Assembly: GCA_902825215.1 (NCBI GenBank)
Contig: LR782234.1
Location: forward strand, 4,278,001-4,342,000
Source of the DNA: Pseudomonas fluorescens
Lineage (GTDB): Bacteria; Pseudomonadota; Gammaproteobacteria; Pseudomonadales; Pseudomonadaceae
Length of the DNA stretch: 64,000 nucleotides
Direction of reading: 5' to 3'
Shown here piece by piece: positions 44,702 through 54,232 of this stretch (position 1 is its first letter; each line of letters starts with the position of its first letter). Position numbers and translations under genes: made by a program. The notes below the pieces were generated by a model, which ran no database searches, was not told the origin of the DNA, and worked only from the letters and a program-made list of their open reading frames with translations.

Positions 44702-45184
44702 ATGAATAAACACACAGTCCACCAGCTGATTCTCGACAAATTGCGCATCGATCTCGACATCGCCGAGCGCGCTGCGCAGACCGCTTACGAAACCGCGACT
44801 CACGAAGAGAACATTGCCGAAAACAAGTACGACACACTGGGGCTGGAGGCGTCGTATCTGGCGGCCGGTCAGGCGAAACGGGTCGAAGAGATTCGCCAGT
44901 CGCTGGCGCTGTGCCAGAACCTGACGCTGCGTGCCTACGATGAACAGCGTGGCATCGAGATCGGCGCCCTGCTCGGTCTGGAAGACGAAAGAGGCCGCGA
45001 GCAATGGCTATTCCTGGCGCCTGATGCAGCCGGTTTGAAGGTCGATGTGGTCGGTCAGCCGATCACCGTTATCACCCCGCGCTCGCCGCTGGGCAAAAGC
45101 CTGCTGGGCAAGTTCGAGGGCGATGAGGTGGAGATTCTGGTGGCGGGCACCCGGCAACAATTCGCGGTCACCGAGGTGCTCTGA
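44702..45184 (+). CDS. GreA/GreB-family transcription factor
   Basis: 160 residues. An N-terminal helical hairpin (about 5-75) and a C-terminal FKBP-like GreA/B_C domain ending ITPRSPLGKSLLGKFEGDEVEI. Such proteins bind the RNA polymerase secondary channel; the acidic tip needed for RNA cleavage is not obvious, so it could be an anti-cleavage or Rnk-like variant. It follows the single-TM gene with two bases between. A canonical GreB is encoded at 57455. Confidence 0.8.
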   Translation: MNKHTVHQLILDKLRIDLDIAERAAQTAYETATHEENIAENKYDTLGLEASYLAAGQAKRVEEIRQSLALCQNLTLRAYDEQRGIEIGALLGLEDERGREQWLFLAPDAAGLKVDVVGQPITVITPRSPLGKSLLGKFEGDEVEILVAGTRQQFAVTEVL

Positions 45185-45193
45185 GACAGCGGA

Positions 45194-46177
<984 letters not shown>

Positions 46178-46280
46178 TCAAAGCAGGTAGACGCCACGGG
46201 CATCAGCGACGGTATATAACTATATTAATGGTTTGAAGAATAAATCTAGAACTTTTTCATCAAAGCGCCATTATTTTGCC

Positions 46281-46784
46281 TCAGCGATCTTCGCGCCGCC
46301 GACGCTCGACCAGCGGCACCAGATAAACCGGCACCTTGGCCAATTGCAGGACCCGCGCCGCCGTCCGCCCCAAGGGTGTTTCCGCGCCGACCCCGTGGCT
46401 GTGACTGCCTACGATCAGCAGATCGACCGAGAGTTTCTGCACCTGGTCGAGAATCACCTGCGACGGATCGCCCTGCAGTACGCGCACCGCACGTATGCGC
46501 TGCAGATCCAGTTCGCCATCGTCGCCGAGTTCTTCGCGAAAGCTCTCCAGCACGCGCTGCTCGATATTGGCGATGACTGTTTTCAGACCCTGGCTGTGGA
46601 ATTCGTTCAATGCCTGCTCGTCGAGATAACTCTGCAACACCGATTCGGCGAACAGCCCCATCGGCTCCACCGCGTGCACCACATACAGATCGGCATTGAA
46701 CGTGCGCGCCAGCGCCAGGGCATGCTGCATCACGAACGGGGCGTACAGACCGAGGTCAGTGGCATACAGCATCGAACGAATCAT
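46281..46784 (-). CDS. Universal stress protein
   Basis: 167 residues of the Usp fold. MIRSMLYATDLGLYA at the start and the nucleotide-binding LLIVGSHSHGVGAETPLGRTAARVL at the end are visible, suggesting an ATP-binding subtype. GAGGAGG precedes ATG 46784. Encoded between cysB and a 5'-nucleotidase on the same strand. Confidence 0.92.
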   Translation of the reverse strand: MIRSMLYATDLGLYAPFVMQHALALARTFNADLYVVHAVEPMGLFAESVLQSYLDEQALNEFHSQGLKTVIANIEQRVLESFREELGDDGELDLQRIRAVRVLQGDPSQVILDQVQKLSVDLLIVGSHSHGVGAETPLGRTAARVLQLAKVPVYLVPLVERRRREDR

Positions 46785-46880
46785 ATGACCTCCTCGCAAG
46801 CCAACATGGCGGAGATTGATTCAGCTTAGCAGTGCCTTGACGAGTACGACGGGCGAGGCAACGTCTTGAGCCAAAGGGCT

Positions 46881-47786
46881 TTAAATCGATGGTTCGTTGC
46901 TGATGCCGTGGGGCACATGGCCGGTGGCAACCACTTCGCGGGCCAGCTCGCAATGCCCGGTCTGATCATCGAAGAACACGTCGGCAGCGAAGGCTTCGAG
47001 GAACGCCGATTTGGTCAGACCGCCGAGAAACAGCGATTCATCGAGGCGGATGTCCCACTCGCGCAAGGTGCGGATGACCCGCTCATGGGCCGGAGCCGAG
47101 CGTGCGGTGACCAGTGCGGTACGGATCGGGCAGTCATCATCGGGAAACTCGCGCTGGAGCAGATTGAGCGCCGCGAGAAAGCCCTTGAACGGGCCGCCGC
47201 GCAACGGCTCGCGCGCCGACTCGCGTTCCTTGGCCTGAAACGCTGCGAGGCCGCCGGACTGATAAATGCGCTCTGACTCGTCAGAAAAAATCACCGCGTC
47301 GCCGTCGAAAGCGATGCGCAATTCGTCACTGGCAGCACGGCTGGCGCCACCGGACAGAATCGTCGCCGCGGCAAAACCGGCGTCCAGCGCCGCGCGCACA
47401 TCCTCGGCATGGGTGGACAGAAACAGGTCGCAACCAAAGGCTTTCAGATAAGGATAAGGACTGCGCCCGCCGACAAACGCCGCGCGGGAAATCGCCAGAC
47501 CGTAATGATGGATCGAATTGAACACGCGCAGCCCGGTGTCGGCGCTGTTGCGCGAAACCAGGATCACTTCGACCCGCGCACGGCCCAGGCGGCTGTTCAG
47601 GCTCAGCAGTTTTTCCACCAGCGGGAAGGCATCGCCGGGCGCGAGAATCTCGTCCTCGTGTTCGATCTGATATTGCCGATAGGCCTCAACGCCACTCGAC
47701 AGGTAGACCTTGTGGCTTTCGCTCAGGTCGAACAAGGCACGCGACGAGATCGCCAGCACCAGTTTGTCATCGATGTTGTTGGCCAT
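46881..47786 (-). CDS. Cytosolic 5'-nucleotidase family protein
   Basis: 301 residues. LAISSRALFDLSESHKVY, VEVILVSRNSADTGLRVFNSIHHYGL and VFFDDQTGHCE are typical of the cN-I-like 5'-nucleotidase family, which removes phosphate from nucleoside monophosphates. GGGGGG precedes ATG 47786; the frame remains open upstream into the reductase gene, 22 bases away. Probably one operon with the reductase and thioredoxin genes. Confidence 0.88.
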   Translation of the reverse strand: MANNIDDKLVLAISSRALFDLSESHKVYLSSGVEAYRQYQIEHEDEILAPGDAFPLVEKLLSLNSRLGRARVEVILVSRNSADTGLRVFNSIHHYGLAISRAAFVGGRSPYPYLKAFGCDLFLSTHAEDVRAALDAGFAAATILSGGASRAASDELRIAFDGDAVIFSDESERIYQSGGLAAFQAKERESAREPLRGGPFKGFLAALNLLQREFPDDDCPIRTALVTARSAPAHERVIRTLREWDIRLDESLFLGGLTKSAFLEAFAADVFFDDQTGHCELAREVVATGHVPHGISNEPSI

Positions 47787-47808
47787 GTTTCCCCCCAGAG
47801 CGACCGGC

Positions 47809-48762
47809 TTAAAGGTTGCGTCGGTCGATAAATCCCAAAGTGCGGTACAGCGATTCGATGCGCGGCAGTTCGCAGCCTGCCGCTTTCGCGGCTGCCAATG
47901 GCCGAGCATAGATCGCTTCCAGCTCCATCGGCCGCTTGTGCAAAAAGTCGTGGTACATGCTCGGCCAGTAGTCGGGCATTTTGTCGGTCATCGTAAACAG
48001 GTAATCCGCGTAGCCCGGCGGCATATCGTGGCCACAAGCCTTGGCGCCCTGCACCACTTCGACCATCAGCGCCTGGATCAACGTGCGGCTGTCGGCATCG
48101 GCCATCAGCGCGCGGGTGCCGGCACCCAGCAATACCGAAAGTCCATTGTAGGGAATGTTCCACACCAGTTTCTGCCAGCGTGCCTGATGCAGATTGGGCA
48201 TCGCCTGGGAATCGATCCCGGCAGCGCGAAACAGCCCGGCGCCCTCTTCGACAATCGCCATGCGCGCCAGCTCATCAATGGCCGGACCGCTGTGGTAACC
48301 GATGTTCACCGCGCCCAAGGCTTGATGAGTGATCACGCCGGGGCCTTCGCGATGGACGCAGATCAGGCACAAGCCGCCCAGCAGATGCAGGGAATCGGGG
48401 AGCAGTCGGCGCAAGCTGTCTTCGACGTCGAGGCCGTTCTGCAGCAACAGCACTTTGGCGTCGGGCTTGGCCGCCTCGATAATCGCCGGCGCCAGATCGG
48501 CGTTGCTGGTGGTTTTCGCGCCGACCAGCAGCCAGTCGCACTTGGGCATGTCGGCAGCGGCGCAATAGGCCTGCGCCGGATTCAGCGTCAGCGGGCCATG
48601 CACGGCGCTGTTGACCTGCAAGCCACGTTCAGCCACCGCCGGAAACTCGCTGCGCAACAGAAAGTGCACATCGAAGCCGGCGCGCGCCAGCATCACCCCG
48701 TAAAAGCCACCGATCGCCCCGGTGCCGATAATCCCCACCACGGGTTTGTGCTCTGCCCCCAT
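47809..48762 (-). CDS. 2-dehydropantoate 2-reductase family protein
   Basis: 317 residues. N-terminal Rossmann GxGxxG (VGIIGTGAIGGFYG), LLVGAKTTSNAD, and the C-terminal helical domain with the catalytic-Lys segment ARWQKLVWNIPYNGLSVL. It matches ketopantoate reductases (NADPH-dependent, coenzyme A synthesis), but paralogues of unknown substrate are frequent. GAGGAG lies eight bases before ATG 48762, which overlaps the thioredoxin stop by one base (TGATG). Confidence 0.9.
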   Translation of the reverse strand: MGAEHKPVVGIIGTGAIGGFYGVMLARAGFDVHFLLRSEFPAVAERGLQVNSAVHGPLTLNPAQAYCAAADMPKCDWLLVGAKTTSNADLAPAIIEAAKPDAKVLLLQNGLDVEDSLRRLLPDSLHLLGGLCLICVHREGPGVITHQALGAVNIGYHSGPAIDELARMAIVEEGAGLFRAAGIDSQAMPNLHQARWQKLVWNIPYNGLSVLLGAGTRALMADADSRTLIQALMVEVVQGAKACGHDMPPGYADYLFTMTDKMPDYWPSMYHDFLHKRPMELEAIYARPLAAAKAAGCELPRIESLYRTLGFIDRRNL

Positions 48763-49148
48763 CACGGCAACTCCTCTGCAGTTCGACCCAATGCCTGCGC
48801 CAACGCGGCGTTCAACGCATCGGCAGTCAGGCGCGTGTGCAATGCGCCAAAGAACTCGCCGTCGCGTACCACAAACAGCGCTGGCAAATGAAATACCTGA
48901 TAACGCTCGACCAGTCCGCCGTTGTCGCCGGCATCGATCCAGCACAGGTGATCGACGGCCAACGCCAGCCCCGGCAACACTTCGCGGGCATAGCGGCAAC
49001 TGGCGCAGCCGACGCTGGTGAATATCACCAGGGAAACGCCACTCATCGCCAACAGGCGCTGGTCGGCGTCGAAATCGGTCAGTTCGGATTCGACCACTAT
49101 ACTGGGGGAAACAATGTCAGATGGCCGACACAGGGAGTCCGTGCTCAT
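48762..49148 (-). CDS. Thioredoxin-like protein
   Basis: About 128 residues. The redox motif is CASC in IFTSVGCASCRYA, with a cis-Pro loop FHLPALFVV. The active-site pair differs from CGPC of classical thioredoxin. The start is uncertain: ATG 49148 has a distant GAGGA, and GTG 49100 would remove the overlap with the divergent PilZ gene. Coupled to the reductase gene downstream. Electron partner unknown. Confidence 0.82.
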   Translation of the reverse strand: MSTDSLCRPSDIVSPSIVVESELTDFDADQRLLAMSGVSLVIFTSVGCASCRYAREVLPGLALAVDHLCWIDAGDNGGLVERYQVFHLPALFVVRDGEFFGALHTRLTADALNAALAQALGRTAEELP

Positions 49149-49590
49149 GGGACGTTTCATTCCTCATCCGGACGAAGTGCCGGTTGAATTGACGTTGCTC
49201 AAGCCTGAATGCATTTCCAGACAACAGCTGCACACTATCAGCCTCGGCGGCATCGCTTGCAATTACCACCGCGCATGGCGCCATGGCACCGCGTTGCAGG
49301 TGCGCATGCCAAGCGTGAATGCCGAGCTGTGTTACCCGGGCTATGTGGCGTGGTGTCTGCGGCGCAAGAAAGGTTACCTGGTCGGGATCGCTTTCACCGA
49401 CGAGCAGACGCTGTTCAGTGCGCGAATGGGTGAGCAGGTGTGTCAGATCGAGCGCTTCTACCGAATGAAAAACAGCCACGACGATCTGCAGGATATTCAG
49501 GCGCTGGCCCTGCAATGGGTCGAGCAGCACGCTGACGAGTTCTCCCACGACACCGTGCGCAAGGCTTTTATGCCGCCGACATTGGACTAA
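49114..49590 (+). CDS. PilZ-domain-like protein
   Basis: About 158 residues. GRFIPHPDEVPVEL, LHTISLGGIACNYH and YVAWCLRRKKGYLVGIAF form a PilZ-like beta barrel, the fold that binds cyclic di-GMP, but the canonical RxxxR and D/NxSxxG motifs are weak (ISLGG remains). Start ATG 49114 has GGGGG close ahead and a TATACT hexamer at 49098; ATG 49147 is a second option. The 5' end overlaps the divergent thioredoxin gene. Confidence 0.75.
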   Translation: MSDGRHRESVLMGRFIPHPDEVPVELTLLKPECISRQQLHTISLGGIACNYHRAWRHGTALQVRMPSVNAELCYPGYVAWCLRRKKGYLVGIAFTDEQTLFSARMGEQVCQIERFYRMKNSHDDLQDIQALALQWVEQHADEFSHDTVRKAFMPPTLD

Positions 49591-49719
49591 AGCGCCGTTT
49601 GCCCATTGTCGAGCAGCGCCCGACGCGCTAAGGTTCGGCTCCCCCGACGCGCTAAATCTGCTGTGCCCCGCCGCGCGGGGATCGCTGGCGGCCGGCACCC
49701 GTGACCTGACGAGTAAACG

Positions 49720-50796
49720 ATGGCTGATTTACCGATCAACGACCTGAACGTCGCCTCTAACGAGACCCTGATCACTCCCGATCAGCTCAAGCGCGATATC
49801 CCTCTGAGCGACGCCGCCCTGCGCACCGTCACCAAGGGCCGCGAAGTCATTCGCAACATTCTTGACGGCACCGACCACCGTCTGTTCGTCGTGATCGGCC
49901 CGTGCTCGATCCATGACATCAAGGCTGCCCACGAATACGCCGATCGCCTCAAGGTGCTGGCCGAAGAAGTTTCCGACACCCTGTATCTGGTGATGCGCGT
50001 GTACTTCGAAAAGCCGCGCACCACCGTAGGCTGGAAAGGCCTGATCAACGACCCGTACCTGGATGACTCGTTCAAGATTCAGGACGGCCTGCATATCGGT
50101 CGCCAGTTGCTGCTGGATCTGGCGGAAAAAGGCCTGCCGACCGCCACCGAAGCCCTCGACCCGATCTCGCCGCAGTACTTGCAGGACCTGATCAGCTGGT
50201 CGGCAATTGGCGCGCGCACCACCGAATCGCAGACCCACCGGGAAATGGCTTCCGGCCTGTCCTCGGCGGTCGGCTTCAAGAACGGCACCGATGGCGGCCT
50301 GACCGTGGCGATCAACGCCCTGCAGTCAGTGTCGAGCCCGCACCGCTTCCTCGGTATCAACCAGGAAGGCGGCGTGTCGATCGTCACCACCAAAGGCAAC
50401 GCCTACGGTCACGTGGTGCTGCGCGGCGGTAACGGCAAGCCGAACTACGATTCGGTCAGCGTCGCCCTGTGCGAGCAGGCGCTGAACAAGGCCAAGATCA
50501 AGCCGAACATCATGGTCGATTGCAGCCACGCCAACTCCAACAAGGACCCGGCCCTGCAACCGCTGGTGATGGAAAACGTCGCCAACCAGATCCTTGAAGG
50601 CAACCAGTCGATCATCGGCCTGATGGTCGAGAGCCATCTGAACTGGGGCTGCCAGGCGATCCCCAAAGACCTCGCCGATCTGCAATACGGCGTGTCGATC
50701 ACCGACGCGTGCATCGACTGGTCCGCCACCGAAACCACCCTGCGCAGCATGCACGCCAAGCTCAAGGACGTATTGCCGAAACGTCAGCGCACCTGA
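49720..50796 (+). CDS. Class I (AroFGH-type) DAHP synthase
   Basis: 358 residues. FVVIGPCSIHD, MRVYFEKPRTTVGWKG, GARTTESQTHREMASG, GFKNGTDGG and MVDCSHANSNKD are class I signatures, with the metal-binding Cys/His/Glu/Asp set. Performs the same reaction as the class II enzyme at 34171 but is usually feedback-regulated by an aromatic amino acid; which one cannot be told here. A strong terminator follows at 50821. Confidence 0.96.
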   Translation: MADLPINDLNVASNETLITPDQLKRDIPLSDAALRTVTKGREVIRNILDGTDHRLFVVIGPCSIHDIKAAHEYADRLKVLAEEVSDTLYLVMRVYFEKPRTTVGWKGLINDPYLDDSFKIQDGLHIGRQLLLDLAEKGLPTATEALDPISPQYLQDLISWSAIGARTTESQTHREMASGLSSAVGFKNGTDGGLTVAINALQSVSSPHRFLGINQEGGVSIVTTKGNAYGHVVLRGGNGKPNYDSVSVALCEQALNKAKIKPNIMVDCSHANSNKDPALQPLVMENVANQILEGNQSIIGLMVESHLNWGCQAIPKDLADLQYGVSITDACIDWSATETTLRSMHAKLKDVLPKRQRT

Positions 50797-50820
50797 TCGA
50801 CGTTTTGCAGGCATAAAAAA

Positions 50821-50846
50821 AACGCCGGGCAGTGCCCGGCGTTTTT
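50821..50846. terminator. Terminator after class I DAHP synthase
   Basis: Stem AACGCCGGGC/GCCCGGCGTT with a three-base AGT loop, preceded by A and followed by five T; usable in both directions, so also for the GNAT gene. Confidence 0.9.
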
Positions 50847-50857
50847 GTGTGTGCCGT

Positions 50858-51139
50858 TCAGATTTTCGCGGCGCGGCGCTGGTGGCGCTCCATGTAGCGC
50901 TCGACGTAGGAGCACGACGGGATCACCGTGTAGCCCATTTCTTCAGCGTAATTCAACGCACTTTCGGTCAGCGCGGCAGCAACGCCCCGGCCACGCAGGG
51001 CGTTGGGCACGAACGTGCGATAGATATCCAGGGTCTGTTTCCCCAGATCCATATAGGTCAGATAGGCACGATGACCGTCCACGGTGGTCTCGAACTGATG
51101 ACCAGCCTGGTCATGGTGGATGGACAACGCCTCGCTCAT
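50858..51139 (-). CDS. Small GNAT-type N-acetyltransferase (YjdJ-like)
   Basis: 93 residues, the compact Gcn5-like type. The acetyl-CoA pyrophosphate-binding loop is ALRGRGVAAALTESAL, followed by YTVIPSCSYVERYMERH. GAGGAG before ATG 51139 sets the start; the upstream frame to 51205 is ignored. Substrate unknown. Shares a terminator with the DAHP synthase. Confidence 0.9.
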   Translation of the reverse strand: MSEALSIHHDQAGHQFETTVDGHRAYLTYMDLGKQTLDIYRTFVPNALRGRGVAAALTESALNYAEEMGYTVIPSCSYVERYMERHQRRAAKI

Positions 51140-51777
51140 CACTACTCCTCGCGGGTCTTGGATTGTGACCCCTACCTTACCGATGTTTTCCCGGCGAAGG
51201 AACATCTACGCCACCCCGTGCCTTACGGACACCGAGAAGAGCCACACCGATCTCGCGCACCCTGACACCTGATAAATAGTAGGCACCATTGGCGGGAATG
51301 CTCAAGATGCGCTCGTCATTGAGCGCGTTGCGCGGGGTGGCTCCGGGGGACGCAGGACAGCCGCAGAAGAAGATCTTTGCGGGCCGCTCAGCTGAACATT
51401 GCCGGTTGTTGAGACTTGAGACGTGCAACCTTTTATAAAGTCACCTGAGCATCAAAAAGATACGCCAGGCCGCTCACGGAAACGGAACAAAAGTATCGAC
51501 GAATTCATTTAGACAGACTTTAGCCGAAGACGCGAAAAGAGCATCACAAGCAGGGAACTTTTTCCAATCAAGTCGCTCGGGGCGGGGCTTGCAGCTGGAT
51601 GTTTTTTATACAGCGCAGTTAAAAGTTGCTCGAAAAAGAATCAACGCCTACAATTTTTTTTGCTTCTTGCGCTACGTCAGTTTACTTACTACAAGTAATG
51701 GGTAGTATGTACGCCGGCTATTTCCTCAATCGTGAGGAGACAGCTACTTAATTTGAAAGTCCTTGAAGGGGAACACG
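51140..51777. other. Large intergenic region upstream of oprI
   Basis: 638 bases. The right end is AT-rich and contains the oprI promoter. The left half is GC-richer, with a GCGCTC/GAGCGC hairpin near 51311-51328 and an 83-codon minus-strand frame (51177-51428) that lacks a credible start. A small RNA is possible but nothing recognisable was found. Confidence 0.5.
51626..51654 (+). promoter_or_regulatory. Sigma-70 promoter of oprI
   Basis: TTGCTC (-35), exactly 17 bases, TACAAT (-10) followed by an AT-rich start region. The leader to oprI would be about 117 bases. Quality fits the very high expression of this lipoprotein. Confidence 0.7.
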
Positions 51778-52029
51778 ATGAACAACGTTCTGAAATTCTC
51801 TGCTCTGGCTCTGGCCGCAGTTCTGGCTACCGGTTGCAGCAGCGCATCGAAAGAAACCGAAGCACGTCTGACCGCTACTGAAGACGCAGCTGCTCGCTCC
51901 CAGGCTCGTGCAGACGAAGCTTACCGTAAAGCTGATGAAGCTCTGGCTGCTGCTCAAAAAGCACAACAGACTGCTGACGAAGCTAACGAGCGTGCTCTGC
52001 GCATGCTGGACAAAGCTAGCCGCAAGTAA
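51778..52029 (+). CDS. oprI: Major outer-membrane lipoprotein OprI
   Basis: 83 residues. Lipobox LATGC puts the acylated cysteine at 20. The mature part is a heptad-repeat coiled coil rich in Ala, Glu and Lys, ending ASRK with a terminal lysine like Lpp. AAGGGG precedes ATG 51778. A convergent L,D-transpeptidase gene lies next door, the enzyme type that attaches such a lysine to peptidoglycan. A strong promoter and terminator flank the gene. Confidence 0.97.
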   Translation: MNNVLKFSALALAAVLATGCSSASKETEARLTATEDAAARSQARADEAYRKADEALAAAQKAQQTADEANERALRMLDKASRK

Positions 52030-52052
52030 TAATCCCTCGGGATTGTTATCAG

Positions 52053-52083
52053 GCCGACCCGATTTTTTCGGGTCGGCTTTTTT
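52053..52083 (+). terminator. Terminator of oprI
   Basis: Ten-base stem GCCGACCCGA/TCGGGTCGGC with a T loop and six T after it; very strong. Confidence 0.93.
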
Positions 52084-52156
52084 ATGCCTGATGCTTTTCT
52101 GCGGGCCAAAAAAAACCCGTCGCTGCGTAACGCGGCGACGGGCTCGGACTTGCGAC

Positions 52157-53128
52157 TTACTGCTGCATGTCGATCGGCGTATTCGCAACAATCGGTGCCG
52201 AACCGCTCGGTGTGCCGATTTCCGTTGGCAGCCCGTCTTCGGCCGCGACCACGTCACGCACCACATCCCAATTCACACGCAGATTGCTGGTAACGTCTTC
52301 ACGCTTGAGCATCGCGTTGATGACCGCCGTGTGCTTGTCGACCACCGAAGGATTGCCCTTGTCGTCAATCGGCGTGTGGGCTTCCAGATAGACCTTGCCA
52401 CCACTGCTGCCGAACTTGTAGGCATCGTTGAGAATGCGCACCGACGTGCCGACCGGCACCATGTCGGCCATTTCCAGCACGTTATTGTTGAACATGCGGA
52501 AGCAGCCGTGGCTGGTGCGCATGCCGATGCCGAACTTCTTGTTCGAGCCGTGGATCAGGTAACCCGGTGTGCCGAGGGTGAACTTGAACGGCCCCAGCGG
52601 GTTGTCCGGACCGGCTGGCACGACGTTTGGCAGCGGGTCACCATCAGCGGCGTGTTCAGCCTTGATCGAAGCCGGCGGTGTCCAGGTCGGATTGGGCGTT
52701 TTGGCAATGATCGAGGTGTGCGCAATCGGCGAGCCCCAGCCTTCACGACCGATGCCCAGCGGGAAGGTGTAGACCACGTTCCGGCCTTTGGGAAAGTAGT
52801 AGAGGCGGTATTCGGCGAGGTTGATGACGATACCTTCGCGCGGTCCTGCCGGCAGAATGAAGCGCGTCGGCAACACGATCTCGGTGCCGGCGCCAGGCAA
52901 CCAGGCATCGACACCGGGGTTGGCCGCGACCATTTCCGAGTAGCCCAGATCGTACTTCGTGCCCAGATCGGCAAACGTATCTTCGTATTTGGCTTTGATC
53001 ACCTGCACCTGGCCGACGATGTCTTCGCCAGGCGGTGGCAGGGGAAGCTCCAATGCAGCAACGGGACCGGCCACACACAGGGCGGCAAGTGACAGGCAGC
53101 GGGTGACGGCAGGAAAGCGCGGCAACAT
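52157..53128 (-). CDS. L,D-transpeptidase (YkuD/ErfK-YbiS family)
   Basis: 323 residues. Start ATG 53128 has AAGGA eight bases ahead and begins a signal peptide (cleaved after VAA). A LysM-like segment (about 35-85) is followed by the YkuD domain with catalytic YLIHGSN...SHGCFRM. It forms L,D-crosslinks or attaches a lipoprotein lysine to diaminopimelate in peptidoglycan. It is convergent with oprI, which supports the second role. Confidence 0.92.
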   Translation of the reverse strand: MLPRFPAVTRCLSLAALCVAGPVAALELPLPPPGEDIVGQVQVIKAKYEDTFADLGTKYDLGYSEMVAANPGVDAWLPGAGTEIVLPTRFILPAGPREGIVINLAEYRLYYFPKGRNVVYTFPLGIGREGWGSPIAHTSIIAKTPNPTWTPPASIKAEHAADGDPLPNVVPAGPDNPLGPFKFTLGTPGYLIHGSNKKFGIGMRTSHGCFRMFNNNVLEMADMVPVGTSVRILNDAYKFGSSGGKVYLEAHTPIDDKGNPSVVDKHTAVINAMLKREDVTSNLRVNWDVVRDVVAAEDGLPTEIGTPSGSAPIVANTPIDMQQ

Positions 53129-53235
53129 CCGGAAAATCCTTCGCATGATCATCAAGGGTACAAGCGCGCGATTGTACACCGCGGCATGGGAATTCGGGGA
53201 GGTAGCGCGGCTATAGGCGACAGGGTGCGTTCAGG

Positions 53236-53255
53236 GTGGGAGCGAGCCTGCTCGC
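53236..53255. repeat. Single REP (GCTCC class)
   Basis: GTGGGAGCGAGCCTGCTCGC with no inverted partner within 150 bases; the tail differs (TTGC instead of GAA). Confidence 0.85.
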
Positions 53256-53265
53256 TTGCACAGGG

Positions 53266-53559
53266 TCAGAGCTCGAAACGCAGCTCCGGCCAGATCGGCG
53301 AGGTGCCGCGCTTCTGCGATTCCAGAATGGCCCGGCACAGCGAACACAGGCGCTGATCCTGAAACACCCGGCGATCCACGCTCGACCAGCGCGGTTGCGC
53401 CGGCAACAGACTGCCGCACAAGGTGCGATCGGCCGAGCCGCCGAGTTCGAGCTGACGGGTCACCAGATGCACCCGCACTTCCTGGCAGGCAAACAGATCC
53501 AGCTGTTCGTCAGGCTCGATCAGTTGGTAGGCAAACAGGGACCAGGCAGGACGCGGCAT
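53266..53559 (-). CDS. Hypothetical protein, 97 residues
   Basis: Starts MPRPAWSLFAYQLIEPDEQL at ATG 53559 with GGAGG five bases ahead. Three or four cysteines, including a CSLC pair near residue 76, may bind a metal. No membrane segment. It lies between the L,D-transpeptidase and tesA on the same strand and looks like an independent small gene. Function unknown. Confidence 0.7.
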   Translation of the reverse strand: MPRPAWSLFAYQLIEPDEQLDLFACQEVRVHLVTRQLELGGSADRTLCGSLLPAQPRWSSVDRRVFQDQRLCSLCRAILESQKRGTSPIWPELRFEL

Positions 53560-53616
53560 CGGGGCCTCCGAATAAGGGGGCGCCACATTAGCCGAAAGCC
53601 TGCCGCTAGAAAAGCC

Positions 53617-54222
53617 TCATAACAGTGGTTTTAGCGTCGGCCAGACATTTTCCAGCAACTTGCCCTGAGCCCCGGCTGCCGGGTGCAGACCGTCGGCCTG
53701 CATCAGGTCCGGATGGCCGCCGACACCTTCAAGAAAAAACGGCACCAACGGGACCTTTTTCTCTTCGGCGAGCTTGCCGTACACCTCGGCAAACGCATCG
53801 GTGTAACGCTTGCCGTAATTGGGCGGCAATTGCATGCCGAGCAACAGTACCTTGGCACCTGCCTGGCGAGCGCTGTCGATCATCGAGGTAAGGTTTTGTT
53901 GCAATTGCGTTGGCGGCATTCCGCGCAGGCCGTCATTGCCCCCCAGCTCGAGGATCACCAGCTCCGGCTTATGCTCTGCAAGCAGCGCCGGCAGCCGCGC
54001 CTGGCCTCCCGCGCTGGTGTCGCCGCTGATGGAGGCATTGACCACTTTGTCGTCGAAACCCTCCTGTTTGAGCCGTTGTTCGAGCAACGACACCCACCCC
54101 AGGCGGGTATCCAGTCCGAAACCGGCGCTGATACTATCGCCAACGATCAGGACCGTACCCGCCGCTGCGTTCTGGGCCATGCACATCAAGGCCAGGCCAG
54201 CACTCAAAAACCACACTCGCAT
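53617..54222 (-). CDS. tesA: Periplasmic SGNH esterase/thioesterase TesA
   Basis: 201 residues. Signal peptide (1-21, ending AAAG). SGNH blocks: GDSIS (nucleophile Ser), GGNDGL and DGLHP. Broad arylesterase, thioesterase and lysophospholipase activity is known for the family. GGAG before ATG 54222 sets the start. The divergent ABC gene begins ten bases away, as in other pseudomonads (PA2856-PA2858). Confidence 0.95.
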   Translation of the reverse strand: MRVWFLSAGLALMCMAQNAAAGTVLIVGDSISAGFGLDTRLGWVSLLEQRLKQEGFDDKVVNASISGDTSAGGQARLPALLAEHKPELVILELGGNDGLRGMPPTQLQQNLTSMIDSARQAGAKVLLLGMQLPPNYGKRYTDAFAEVYGKLAEEKKVPLVPFFLEGVGGHPDLMQADGLHPAAGAQGKLLENVWPTLKPLL

Positions 54223-54232
54223 CGGATTCTCC

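Noticed and set aside
51177-51428. 83-codon minus-strand frame upstream of oprI
   Set aside because: Its only start is a TTG with AAAAGG directly adjoining it, and no recognisable domain; kept only as a note in the intergenic entry.
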